Positions 11,182 to 21,393 of a stretch of 64,000 nucleotides of DNA are shown piece after piece. A program made the position numbers and the translations under genes. Below the pieces are notes generated by a model that saw only the letters and a program-made list of their open reading frames with translations, searched no databases and had not been told where the DNA came from. The stretch covers positions 154,772,667-154,836,666 of the forward strand of contig CM075673.1 of assembly GCA_037962975.1 (NCBI GenBank), read 5' to 3'. Origin of the DNA: Clitoria ternatea (Eukaryota > Streptophyta > Magnoliopsida > Fabales > Fabaceae). The stretch's first letter is position 1. Each line of letters opens with the position of its first letter.

Positions 11182-12060
11182 TCAATAAAACAAATGGGGA
11201 TGAGACTCTTTCATCTCATTTTCTAGTTCCCATGTAGCATCTTCTCCTCTCGTTTCGCTCCAAATGACCTTTACAAGTGGAATTTCTTTGTCCCTTAACT
11301 TTTTTATTCTTTTGTCAGCTATACTGACAGGTGGTGCATCATATGTAAGATTATCTTTAACTTGTATGACATCAAGTTCAATAACATGTGTAGGGTCAGA
11401 TATATACTTTCGTAAATGTGACACATGAAAAACGTTATTGATATTAGAAAGAAAAGGTGGTAATGCTATTTGGTAAGCAAGAGGACTAACTTTCTAAATT
11501 ATTTGATACAGACCAATAAATCTAGGAGTTAGTTTTCGAGATTTCAATGCCCGACCGACCCCAGTCGTAGATGTGACTTTCAAGAATACATGATCGCCTT
11601 CTTGAAATTCGAGCGGCTTTCTTTTTTTGTCATAGTAACTTTTCTGCCTGCTTTGTGCTGCCTTCATCTTTTCCTGAACCATTTTGATTTTATCCGTGGT
11701 TTATTGTACCAACTCTGGTCCAAGCATCAAGTTTTCACTAGTCTCAAACCAACATAGCGGAGTCCTACATTTTCTTCCATATAATACTTCAAAAGGTGCC
11801 ATGCCAATGCTAGCATGGAAACTGTTGTTGTAGGTGAACTCCACATATGGTAAGAATTGATTCCAACTTCCTTTATGCTCTAACACACAAGCTCGTAACA
11901 AGTCTTCTAGAGATTGAATTGTTCTTTCTGATTGTCCATCCGTCTGAGGATGATATGCTGAACTCAGACGTAGTCTTGTTCCTAAAGCCTTGTGTAAGCT
12001 CTTCCAGAATTACGATGTAAAACGAGGGTCCCGATCAGAAATGATACTTGAAAGAATTCC
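11182..12060 (-). pseudogene. Gypsy integrase and chromodomain-like tail, broken
   Basis: Minus-strand pieces in order: integrase core around the SDRDPRFTS and YHPQTDGQSERT motifs (about 12050-11905), LRACVLEH...YNNS and ALYGRKCRTPL-like segments (11901-11701), KSYYD...FLK (11682-11494), and the SHLRKY / PLVKV / ATWE chromodomain-like tail (11424-11182). Stop codons and a frame break near 11494 and 11700 separate the pieces. The integrase N-terminus and all upstream pol domains are deleted. It is related to, but distinct from, the two full-length elements in the window. Confidence 0.85.
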
Positions 12061-12386
12061 TAATTATTTATTTTACTATTCATGATGTAAGTATTTACCC
12101 ACCGGTCACTATTCATGATGTAAGTATTTACCCATCGGTCACTATTCATGATGTAAGTATTTACCTACCGGTGATGCAAGCAATAAGTCAGTGATGATGT
12201 CGGCAGTGGCATTTTGGTTATTAGATGAAAGGTTAAGGGTATTTTGTTATTCTCAAAAAATGAAAAAAATATAAAAATTCCAAAAAATTATAAATTGTAT
12301 AACAATCAAAAAGTTCTAAAGAACTATAATCAAATTCCTTTGAAATTGTATTTTAAATAAGAAATAATAAAATTAGGGGTGTTACA
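12061..12386 (-). repeat. Truncated 5' LTR (first 326 bp only)
   Basis: It aligns with 10841-11137 with few changes. It carries three copies of a 31-bp CACTATTCATGATGTAAGTA repeat where the other LTR has two, so one copy was gained or lost after insertion. The junction with integrase at 12060/12061 is the deletion scar. Confidence 0.85.
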
Positions 12387-12632
12387 ACTTGTATTTTTTT
12401 CTCCTTGTATTTTGGAAGCATGTAAAAAAAAATAATTCTTTTGAGAAAATATTTCTTAATCCTTGTATTTGAAGGGTTTAAGTAGTTATAGGGTAATTGT
12501 GCTTAGGTATAGCTTATTTCTTGCTTCTAACTAGTTATCTTGCTCCATTACTTGTTACATTGCTAGTTATACACTTGAAAATCATAAATACCTCTTCTCA
12601 TAGTAAGATAAAGAGACATTACACCTCTCTAT

Positions 12633-13756
12633 ATGAGAGATATTATAGAGCAACTAAATATCTTGAATATGAGGCTAAGTAACATTGAAAATAAGGAGGA
12701 AAAAGAAAGGCCTTGTAAGAGGCATAGAAATAAACATGAAAGAGAAGGAAGTAAGGTAGAGGATAAACCAATGAGGCATTATAGACATCATGAGGATAAG
12801 GGGCTAAGAGAAGTAAAATTTGAAGTGTCTTCAATCTATAGTAAAAGTGATGTGGAGGTCCACCTTAATTAGGAAATGAGAGTTAAACAACTCTTCAACT
12901 CTTATAAAACCAAAGATGAGAAGAACATTAGGGTTACTACCTTTTCTTTTCAAAATTATGCCTTAGTGTAGTGGACCCAACTTTTCAAAGATAAGAAGAA
13001 AGATTACTTTCCTCCTATAGATGATTAGGAGGATGTTAAGGTTTTGCTTAGGAAAAGGTATGTTCCTTCCTATTATAGGGGAAAGCTTTTGGCTAAGCTC
13101 AATAAACTCTCTCAAGGATTAAAAAGTGTTGAAGATTATTACAAGGCCCTAGAAATGACCATAATTAGAGCCAATATTGAGGAAGATGAAGAGGCCTTGA
13201 TGCATAGGTTTAGGGTTTTTTTCGGTAGGGTGGAAAGTCAAATAAATGAAGAACTCTTCCATCAATTCACTAGGGTGGACATTAAAGAGCTCCTACACCA
13301 ATTCATTAAGGTGAAAAGTCAAATAAATGAAGAAGACTCTTATTAAGGAGACTATAAACCCTTTAGGCCCAAATAGAAGGGCAATGAGGACTCCAATGTA
13401 AAAGAAATTAGAAAAAAGATAAGAAGAAGGAAGTGGGTACTTCCTCTCTAATAATAAAAAGTAAGGTACACAAAGAGGGTCACACTTCTAAACCCTCTAA
13501 GTATGATAACTCCACCCCTATGCCATTTTCTTCTAAGACAAGCTCAATCAAATGTTTGGGAAGAAGTCATATTGCCTTTCAATGTCCCAACAAGGAAACT
13601 ATGATTTTAAGAGGGCAAGACCACTACTCTAGCCAAAAGGATTCTTACTTATCTCACTCTAGTGATGGCTCAAGTAACGAGTCTTATGATAGTGAACATG
13701 TTTTAGGAGATGAAAAAGAACTATACATGATTAGAGACTTCTTGGTAGTCATGTGA
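12633..13756 (+). pseudogene. Decayed chromovirus gag
   Basis: Successive plus-strand pieces encode a retrotransposon capsid: an N-terminal coiled-coil-like start (MRDIIEQLNILNMRLSNIE), a charged RHRNKHER region, a capsid core with RYVPSYYRGKL and SVEDYYKALEM followed by IIRANIEEDEEA, and a zinc-knuckle remnant (KCLGRSHIAFQCPN) with its first cysteine lost. In-frame stops at about 12870, 12968 and 13027 and frame changes break it. The pattern fits Reina/CRM-like chromoviruses, in which this gag type is common. It is the coding part of the element that surrounds 8117-12386. Confidence 0.75.
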
Positions 13757-14244
13757 AAAAGGATGATACTACACAAAGAGATAATATCTCTTATACAAGA
13801 TGTCACATAAATGAAAAACTACGTTCTCATTGTGGATATGGGAGTTGTGCTAATGTGGCTAGTCAAAGGCTAATCCACAAGTTGGGTTATAAACTTATTG
13901 ATTACCCTGGGCCATACAAACTTCAATGGCTAATTGAAAATGATAAGATTCTTGTGAATAAACAAGTGTTGTTTTTCTTCTCTATAGGCACCTACTAAGA
14001 TAAAGTTTGGTGTGATGTGGTGCCTATGGAAGAAACTCATGTTTTGCTTGGGAGACCTTGGCAATTTGACAAAAAATTCACCCATAACAGTTTCACCAAC
14101 ACCCTCACCTTTGTATATGAAAATAAAAAATTTGAATTTTATCCATTAACTCCCAAGCAAGTTATGGAGGATCAACTTCAAATGAAGTTGAAAAGGGATA
14201 AGGAGGTTGGTCTTTCCACCTCCCAAGCCAAACCAAAAAAATAA
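13757..14244 (+). pseudogene. Decayed chromovirus aspartic protease region
   Basis: The frame contains HCGYGSCANVASQRLIHKLG, a degenerate retropepsin region in which the catalytic Asp position is no longer recognisable. It continues with YKLQWL, VNKQV, CDVVPMEETHVLLGRPWQFD and PLTPKQV, all standard for this gypsy group. A stop at 13996-13998 and a frame change near 14000 break it. RT, RNase H and integrase are not found downstream, apart from a faint RT-leader trace (LLKEVSLIF, about 14420-14480). Confidence 0.75.
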
Positions 14245-14873
14245 GGGAAAATGAGTTGTCACACTTGAAGACTCCCATAGGCATTCTACTTTGTTTTCCT
14301 ACGAGAATGATGTGAAGAAAGTCTTGTTCTTTCACCAACCATTGTACATGCTTTATTACAAGTACACTCAAAGTACCTCCATGTACTTAGTGGGAACTTT
14401 TTCTTTGCCCCAATGAGTGACAAACCTTTTAAAAGAAGTTTCTCTAATTTTTCATATTAACTATAGGATAGATTGGACATTAAGTGTGTATGGTCTTCTT
14501 AGGGTTACTTGTAGGATGTACATAATTAGTACAGAGTCTTATAAAATAGAGATGTGTCTATACTCTTTTAAGTCGACCTTCCCAAGAGTCACGTCTATTG
14601 TTTTTTTATTGAGCCTAAAACTTTTATAGGTTTGCCTTTTTTTTCCATTTCATATCATCACCATTAGAACTCATATAGGACCATATAATAACTTTGACCA
14701 TGTTGATATCATTCATTTGCATGAGGGGTTATTTAGGGAGCTAGTTGCATCATTACATGCCATGACCATTATAGTTCCTAGTTTAAATGTCATCACACAT
14801 TATAACCCCATTAGGGCATCACATCCATTGATTACTCATGATATGCCCATGTTTACTATTACATCATATGATG
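14245..14873. other. Highly decayed pol remnant or unidentified sequence
   Basis: A short trace at 14420-14480 resembles the segment just upstream of RT in chromoviruses. After about 14640 I recognise nothing. The 70-aa frame at 14417-14629 carries only that trace. Confidence 0.3.
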
Positions 14874-15371
14874 TGTAACGCCCCGGCCGCTTTTCAGGAG
14901 TGAACGACTCTCCATACAAACCAACATGAGACCTTTCTAGTGTGCTTTTATCCTCACTCACACACTTCCCGAGAACTTCCCAGGAGGTCACCCATCCCAG
15001 AATTACTCCAAGTTAAGCACGCTTAACCTTGGAGTTCTTAAGTGATAGGCCATTGAAAAGGCTAATGCATTTGTTGCTATAGGTAGTACGAATTCATTCC
15101 TTTAAGCTATCCTCGACTGTATAATCCCATACCTATACAGTCTTTGGATCCCTCTCATTCTGGTATGTATTCGGTTCATTCATGTGTCCCTTCCACTGGA
15201 AGCCTTCCAGGAGCCGCTCATTGTCCGTGCCTATACACCGGCGATCACTCCCCGCCCTCAACAGTGCCCGAGATGTCACATTCCCCGCTGGAAGCCTGCC
15301 AGAAGCCGCTCCTTGTCCATGCTAATGCACCGACGATCACTCCCCGCCCTCAACAGCGCTGGGATATCACA
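14874..15371 (-). repeat. Cassandra 3' LTR
   Basis: On the plus strand it begins TGTAACGCCCC and ends GATATCACA. It contains two head-to-tail ~90-bp units (about 15186-15281 and 15286-15371), each with TGGAAGCCT, GAGCCGCTC-like sequence, GATCACTCCCCGCCCTCAAC and a terminal TCACA. It has the same length as its partner. Confidence 0.9.
14965..15090 (-). other. 5S-rRNA-derived segment in the Cassandra 3' LTR
   Basis: The minus strand resembles plant 5S rRNA from its 3' end (TGGGATGGGTGACCTCCTGG) through the internal control region (GTTAAGCGTGCTTAACTTGG-like). The match fades toward the 5' end near 15090. It is not a functional rRNA gene, but it retains the pol III box C/IE-like sequence. That explains how Cassandra transcripts can be made by RNA polymerase III. 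Confidence 0.85.
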
Positions 15372-15428
15372 TGCCCACCAGTTTCCGCCTGGTTCATCCC
15401 CGAGCCATACCATACTAGGAGAGGCTAG

Positions 15429-15440
15429 GCTCTGATACCA
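15429..15440 (-). other. Cassandra primer binding site (tRNA-Met)
   Basis: TGGTATCAGAGC on the minus strand, one base beyond the 5' LTR end. It matches the 3' end complement of initiator tRNA-Met. Confidence 0.9.
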
Positions 15441-15441
15441 T

Positions 15442-15939
15442 TGTAACTCCCCGACCGCTTTTCAGGAATGAACGATTCTCCCTACAAACCAACACGAGAC
15501 CTTTCTAGTGTGCTTTTATCCTCACTCACACACTTCCTGAGAACTTCCCAAGAGGTCACCCATCCCAGAATTACTCCAAGTTAAGCACGCTTAACCTTGG
15601 AGTTCTTAAGTGATAGGCCACCGAAAAGGCTAATGCATTTGTTGGTATAGGTAGTACAAATTCATTTTTTTAAGCTATCCTTGACTGTATAGTCTTATAC
15701 CTATACAGTCTTTGGATCCCTCTCATTCTGGTATGTATTCGATTTGTTCATGTGTCCCTTCCACTGGAAGCCTTCCAAGAGCCGCTCCTTGTCCGTGCCT
15801 ATACACCGGCGATCACTCCCCACCCTCAACAGTGCCCGGGATGTCACATTCCCTGCTGGAAGCCTGCCAGGAGCCGCTCCTTGTCCGTGCCAATGCACCG
15901 ATGATCACTCCCCACCCTCAACAGCACTAGGATGTCACA
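15442..15939 (-). repeat. Cassandra 5' LTR
   Basis: On the plus strand it begins TGTAACTCCCC and ends GATGTCACA. It has the same 498-bp length and the same internal ~90-bp duplication as the 3' LTR. The two differ mainly by scattered transitions. Confidence 0.9.
15533..15660 (-). other. 5S-rRNA-derived segment in the Cassandra 5' LTR
   Basis: This is the second copy of the 5S-like block, with AGAGGTCACCCATCCC and AGTTAAGCACGCTTAACC on the plus strand. A G-to-A change relative to the other copy falls in the usual CCAGGAGGTCACC block. Confidence 0.85.
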
Positions 15940-17238
15940 CCATGCATCCACATCTCATACCACATCCACTATCATTCCATAGATAGGATCATACTTAGGC
16001 TTCTTGGGATCCCCCATAGCTTTGCATGTACATTCTCATGGGACTATCTCATTGCATTCTTTGATGATATTTTTGTTTTTGTAACTTCAGGGGTGATAAG
16101 GTTAGTCTTTGATCTTGGTTGAATTTTTCATTACACAAAGAAATTCTTCATCTTTGTTTTATTCACTTGTTTTTCTTTTGTCTTTTATCATAATATGGGC
16201 CCATTCTTCTCTTTTGTTTTGTAGGGCTGGTGGATTTTTTTGGTAACATTAAAGAAAGAGCTTAAATTCGAGGAAATATCTCTTTTAAGGGTGAGAGTAT
16301 ATTAGACTTAAGTTTTGGATTATTTTTCATTTTTAGAAACTTATTAGTAGTCTTAGATGGAGATTTGGGTCTTGTATGACCATATATTTGCTTTGGGTCA
16401 CTTTTGAGCCATGTACATTTAGGTTTTGGCCCTTGGGTGAAGCTTTAACAAGCCCACCCAAGTTAAGTTTTAAAATTATACTTAAAGAAAGTATGTATAG
16501 CCCCATTTCTTTATAAATAACTTCTAAGAATTCATTTATTGAGTTTCTAGTGAGATAAAATGAATTTCTTCTCTCTAAAACCTAAGAGTGCTTAATATAT
16601 CTCTCAAGTTTTTATCCATTAGAACCTTTTCAATGGTGATGAACATCTTTTGAAACTTATCTCTCTAAAATTGTAAAGAGTGGCATTCCCTTTTCCCTCT
16701 CTCTTGTCTCTCCATTTGCTCCATATTCTCTCTAATTTTCTATTTCTAAAATTTAAGTTTCATGAACCTTTTCCTACACATGTATATTCAACCAAGGAAA
16801 GAGTATGAAGGAGAATGAAGTTTATGATGTGGAATGGCTTCTAGAAGGAAAAGCAACATTTAGATCCAATCTAGGATGTGGCATAGGGAAAAACTCAAGA
16901 ATCAAGTTTAGTAAGGGTTTGTGTAGGTTGGACAGGGAATTAAACTTCGGGTGTTAGTGGTCCAATTATAGCTTAAGGATAAACCTTCAAGCCTGGAAAC
17001 CACATTACTGAAAACATCAGGTGGCACAATAACTTCAGCAATAGGGGGGAAGATAGTGTTTGATGAAAAGGAAGTTGAGTCAAGTAAGTCTAGAGGTGAT
17101 GGTATATATTCAAATGCTGAGGGTGGAATAAGAGTGGGTAAAAGTGGATCTATTTAGGCTTGTGTGTGGGGTTGAACCAACTTTTTTTGAGTCTTTTGGC
17201 GGGCTTGGTTGTTGGTTGTTTTCTAGATATAAGCCTCT
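15940..17238. other. Non-coding; probably 3' end and LTR of the decayed chromovirus
   Basis: Around 16262-16312 the text CTTAAATTCGAGGAAATATC followed by GGGTGAGAG resembles the 3' end of a gypsy internal region with a weak purine tract, so an LTR may begin near 16311. The rest is AT-rich with CT-rich patches (16680-16740) and no protein-like frame. LTR borders could not be matched to 7403-8116. Confidence 0.35.
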
Positions 17239-17550
17239 TCACTCTGTTGGCCATAGTCTTTGTTTCGACTTTCTTTTGAGTATGGGGAAAAACTTATTCA
17301 ACTCTAGTAGGAGAAGCAGGAGCCTTCCTTTTGGTAGCGACCAAGACATCACTAAGTGGAACTCTATCTTCCTCATCTTTTGAGATTTAATTACTTGTTG
17401 AATGACTAGGCTTGCCTCAACCATAATGTCAACATTAACTTGCTCACCTTTAACAACTACACCATCTTCAACATCAATGGCTTCAACTTCAGCATGTTCA
17501 CCTGCATATGCGTCTTTAGACGCTCTTCTCATATCATCATCAGATGACAC
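17239..17550 (-). pseudogene. Unrecognised acidic ORF remnant, 103 aa, upstream part displaced by a solo LTR
   Basis: The minus-strand frame starts MSSDDDMRRASKDAYAGEHA, followed by an acidic stretch and a low-complexity Leu/Lys-rich end. Reading upstream past the solo LTR (17664-20893), the minus strand continues at about 21010-20894 with a VVVDSGASLPYAPLICQILE-like segment. The two pieces were therefore once one sequence, now broken by stops. I do not recognise the family with confidence. The style resembles transposon-associated hypothetical proteins common in legume repeats; a chance frame is also possible. Confidence 0.3.
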
Positions 17551-17939
17551 TTGAGGCTTCTCAAAGTGAATCCTTATTCTTACAACACTTCTAATAATAA
17601 ACTCATTACATTAATTCTTTTCTTTCTAGGGATCTAATTCAAATAGGATAGTCCAACAGGAAGTGAAACAACCCGACTTAATTAAGAGCAAAAACGAGAC
17701 TAGGGAAAATTTTTCCAAAATTTAGAACGGTTCCCCACGTTCACAAGGCTGTCGGGGCAAAATAAAACAAAATGGGGTCAAAGGAAAGTGGAAGCCGATC
17801 AGATAAGAAGAGAAGACCAGGTCCGGATGCCACACGCTGGCAGGACCCAGCTTCAGATTAAACACAAGGCAGCAGAAGACAACGCTTGAGCAAGCTCTTC
17901 CTCGCTGGAGCGAACCCTCATTCACTGAAGCGAACCCAT

Positions 17940-18378
17940 TCACTCGGTATTCCGTCACTCGGACAAGGGGATTCCGTTCACTCGGGAACGTTCCCAACAT
18001 ACATGCCTCCCTCGGAAATTTATACACAGTTCCTTATTTTTATTCAGAAGGTCACACACATGTTCCACTCGAAAAATGATAGTTATTCCACTCAGAATCT
18101 ATAAACTTCCCTCACCCGGAATATTTCCCCAGTCGTCACTCGGAGGCACCTCAGCCCCAACACATTCGGAAATGTATAACACATTCTTCACTCAGGATAT
18201 TCTAAACTTCCTCCCTCGGAGATCACTTAAACCTCCCTTCCCTCGGAAGGGGTCTCCACAAATAAGTTCCATTCGGAATTACTCTGACCTCTCATCACTC
18301 AAAGAAATTCACCAAGTTAAGTCTCACTCAGACTTATTTAAATCTTAGCCACTCGGAATATATAACCTTATTCACTCG

Positions 18379-18440
<62 letters not shown>

Positions 18441-18780
18441 CCTTGTCCACTCGGAAGAGGACTCCTAGATTACACCTCAATCAAGACCATCACAACCCCT
18501 ATTCCTTCGGAAGTGGTTCAATCGGGATTTCCACTCGGGAGTATTCAATCCTTTCCCACTCAGAGTGGTTTACTCAGCTAATTTGTCACTGGGTAACATA
18601 TGGACTAGCCTTCCCTCAGAAGTAGTCCACTCGAGTACATCCTACTCGGATTGCCTTAAGCCTTCAACACTCGGAAGAAGGCCCACTCGCTATAGCCTCA
18701 CTCGGAAATGGCTCTCACAACTATATCCCCATTTGAACACTTATAGTCTTAACATTATTCGTTCAATAACACTTCTCAGT
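17940..18780 (-). repeat. CCGAGTG motif array (read as CACTCGG on the plus strand) in the solo LTR
   Basis: More than twenty CACTCGG or close variants (CCTCGG, CACTCAG, CATTCGG) occur at 20-50 bp intervals. Palindromic CGCTTGAGC / CGCTGGAGCGA units lie next to them at 17885-17935. It is the inverted counterpart of the arrays at 2330-3110 and 24240-24840. Confidence 0.75.
18380..18438. repeat. (TA)n microsatellite, about 29 units
   Basis: An uninterrupted TA tract inside the CCGAGTG array of the solo LTR. Confidence 0.95.
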
Positions 18781-20770
18781 CGGTACAATAACAACATATC
18801 AATGTAAATTATATTTATATATATATATGTATACTTATTCACACTCCGATAGTCAACCCATATAAAGAAATACATTTAGACAACGGATTACATGAGAGCC
18901 GGCCAAGGCTTTAACATATCTATTTTACGATCGGTACATTGCACTGTACACTACAGCAGCATAAATACCCATCACTCGGGTTTAAGGCCTTCTCGTCATT
19001 CGCCACACCGACCTGCATATACTGAAAAATATAGCCATAGTAGGGGTGAGCTTTTACATATTAAATGACAGTTATTGACTCGGATTAGTTTCTACATTCT
19101 CAATAATACCATTTACATATATCTCAATCAATAACAATATCCATTATTATTTATTAAGAACATTCACACAACATTATCTGATCGGATTACTCCATTTATA
19201 CATGGCTATAAAAATTCATATTACTCACAACAGCATATACCATAACCATACCCCCATATGGCGCTCGGCAACAGTTCAGCTTACACATTTTATTTCAATC
19301 GGAGTTCACCCATACAGTATCATTCCATCGGAATTCACTCAAATCAATTCCAAACCATATCAACGATGTTATTCTCAATAACAATGCACCTATATGTATG
19401 CATGCGGATCCGACTTAAACAATAATTTCAGTTACAGATTCCTTCCTGGCCTCTCGTCCATTAGCCCTTCCCGCGTGATACCGGTCACCTCGTGACGTCT
19501 CGAGACTTAACTCTAGCTCTATCGGCTATCACGGGCTCTCACAGGATCTAGCGAAGAATCTGTAGCTGGAAATCATCTCATAGGGTTCCTGACCTTCCAC
19601 GGGTCACCCTTTTTCTATACATATGCAACCTTATGCATTTCACAACAAGCATCCATGCTTATCAAGTGCATTTCATGCAGCCATTAAAATCATGACCGAT
19701 CCAGCACAACATTTGGATTCACTCGGAAATCCACATTTTCATCACATGCCTCACATGCATTTTATCATAGTAAATCATAACACAGGAATCGGTATAACCA
19801 TATCACAGTACGTGTACTCGGCATTCTCAATGAAATCAACATGCACTTCAACACAACATTCCAAATAGGAATCAACATATCAAACCCACATCTCATGCAT
19901 TCGGCAATCATAATGGAATTCACATATACATGCATTCACTCGAAATTCTCAGAAATATCAACATGCACCCATGGACGGAATCGTCACAACATAGACAGAT
20001 CACAGCTATCACAAACCCGGGCGTTTCATGCACTATTGCTCAATCACAACGCATCAATCAGCACAAATCAAACATAACACAACACATTAGAATAAATTCA
20101 CCCGGAACCCGTCCATAAACCATGCATTTGAAATGTAAAGCGCCCCCTACCTGGAATGAAGATCCTAGAAGCTCTATGAGCTTACAGCACCGACCGATCG
20201 TCCATCGGTCACTCGTTCTTAACAGAACAACCTAGCTTCCAGTCGTTCAGCACAACACCCTGCCCTGGAGGAACACCGAGCCACTCTCACTCTCGGACAG
20301 CCCTGTCTCCAAGACACTCCATGTTCTGCATGCAAGGACAGTGGGAGTTCCGAGCCTCCAAAGCACAACGCTGTCCTCTCACTCGATCTAGTGGAGGATT
20401 CCAAAGCCGTTCCCTTACTCTGATAGTCCAATCCTCGCCAACAATGGAGGACTTCCAGTCATCCAACGCTGTGTTGGCAGAACAGTGGAGGATCCCAGCC
20501 TCCAAGGCACTTGGTGCTCTGCTCACTCTCTTGAGCAGTTCCCTCACACAATCAGTAGAATATCTCTACCACTCCGAGCTCCTTTAATGCTGCACACTTC
20601 CACTCGAGATTCCAACAGTCATCGAGTGGAAGAAGAAGAAGAGGTAGAAGGAGACGAAGAACAACAAAGAAGAAGGATGTAGGTTGCATGTGTAGGGAGA
20701 AATACACAGCTCTCTTAGTCTCTTTTTTTCCAACAGCGTGAAATAATGATGAAGAGAGGGAACCGAAGCC

Positions 20771-20780
20771 CCTTTATACC
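20771..20780 (-). promoter_or_regulatory. Putative TATA box of the solo LTR
   Basis: GGTATAAAGG on the minus strand lies about 115 bp inside the LTR start and is followed by a CT-rich TTCCCTCTCTTCATC stretch. This is the expected position for an LTR pol II promoter. Confidence 0.5.
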
Positions 20781-20893
20781 ACTAAGGGCACATGCGTAAT
20801 TTTACCTCGTATTATTACTATTATTATTCAACCCATAATCTTAATTCTGTAATTAACCTTAATCGGTAATTAGATCTAAACTAGGATGTTACA

Positions 20894-21393
20894 GGAAGAA
20901 TTTCTCCAGAATCTGACAAATGAGAGGAGCATAAGGTAGAGATGCTCCTGAGTCTACCACCACATTCTTCATGTGCTCAGAGATTAACACGGGCATATTG
21001 ATCGTTTACTTCTACAACAGGTTGAATTAGTGGAATTTGTCCAACTGACACATGGTCTCTTGAGCCTTTACGTGGAATCATCTTGGCACTTGCTCTGTTC
21101 ATCAATTGAGGCTTGACATACATAAATTCATCCACTATGTCTGTACCCACCTCAGCTTCCTAGCTTTTAGTGAAGACAACGCCTTCAAGGTCATATCTAT
21201 AACATTTGCTATGGAGTTAAGATCAATCACAAAGAGTTTGTTCTAAACCCTAGAATTGATCCTCTTCTCATGTCATATAACAAATTTCTAGATGACTTTT
21301 TTTCATGTGTTATATATATATATATAACACATTTAACAGGACTTTTTTCTTTCTTCAAAAGTTGTATCCATTTAATAGCAATTGAAAAATTAA
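20894..21393. other. Continuation of the decayed minus-strand ORF region, otherwise featureless
   Basis: The first ~120 bp continue the sequence interrupted by the solo LTR. The text up to 21250 has balanced composition that hints at old coding sequence (minus strand) full of stops. A short TA tract lies at 21313-21328. Confidence 0.3.

Larger units (their letters stand above)
8117..12386 (-). mobile_element. Internally deleted Ty3/gypsy element (minus strand), near-perfect TSD ATTTG/ACTTG
   Basis: Reading the minus strand: a 326-bp start of a 5' LTR (12386-12061), a jump straight into integrase (12060-11182), a polypurine tract, then a complete 3' LTR (11137-8117, about 3.0 kb). Both LTR starts read TGTAACACCCC on the minus strand. 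Flanks are ATTTG (8112-8116) and ACTTG (12387-12391), a 5-bp TSD with one mismatch. Most of the 5' LTR, the primer site, gag, protease, RT and RNase H are missing. A single large internal deletion joining 12061 to 12060 explains this. Confidence 0.85.
14874..15939 (-). mobile_element. Cassandra-type TRIM retrotransposon carrying 5S-rRNA-like LTRs
   Basis: Two 498-bp direct repeats (14874-15371 and 15442-15939) flank a 70-bp interior. The interior has a tRNA-Met primer site (TGGTATCAGAGC on the minus strand, 15440-15429), so the element runs on the minus strand. Each LTR contains a 5S-rRNA-like segment with the conserved block GGATGGGTGACCTCCTGGGA in near-identical form. This combination (no coding capacity, 5S in the LTR, tRNA-Met primer site) defines Cassandra. 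No clear 5-bp TSD is visible (TGATG versus CCATG). Confidence 0.92.
17664..20893 (-). mobile_element. Solo LTR of a Tekay-type gypsy element, TSD GGAAG
   Basis: On the minus strand it starts TGTAACATCCTAG (20893) and ends GGGTTGTTTCA (17664). GGAAG flanks both sides (17659-17663 and 20894-20898). No internal region is present. It is a diverged relative of the LTRs at 22183-25289 and 30052-33138: the block GTAGGGGGCGCTTT plus CATTTCAAATGCATG is shared (20121-20150 here), as are the GAGCCGGCCAAGGC-like block near 18900 and the GTAAAAGCTCACCCCT-like block near 19050. It carries CCGAGTG motifs and palindromes. The small frames inside are chance. Confidence 0.92.

Noticed and set aside
14965..15090. 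Functional 5S rRNA gene
   Set aside because: Similarity is partial and fades toward the 5' end; it is the 5S-derived part of a Cassandra LTR.
15144..15428. 94-aa and 83-aa ORFs (Pro/Ser/His-rich)
   Set aside because: They lie wholly inside Cassandra, a non-coding element, and recur only because of the LTR duplication.
14869..15944. 5-bp TSD for the Cassandra element
   Set aside because: TGATG and CCATG match at only three positions, not enough to claim.
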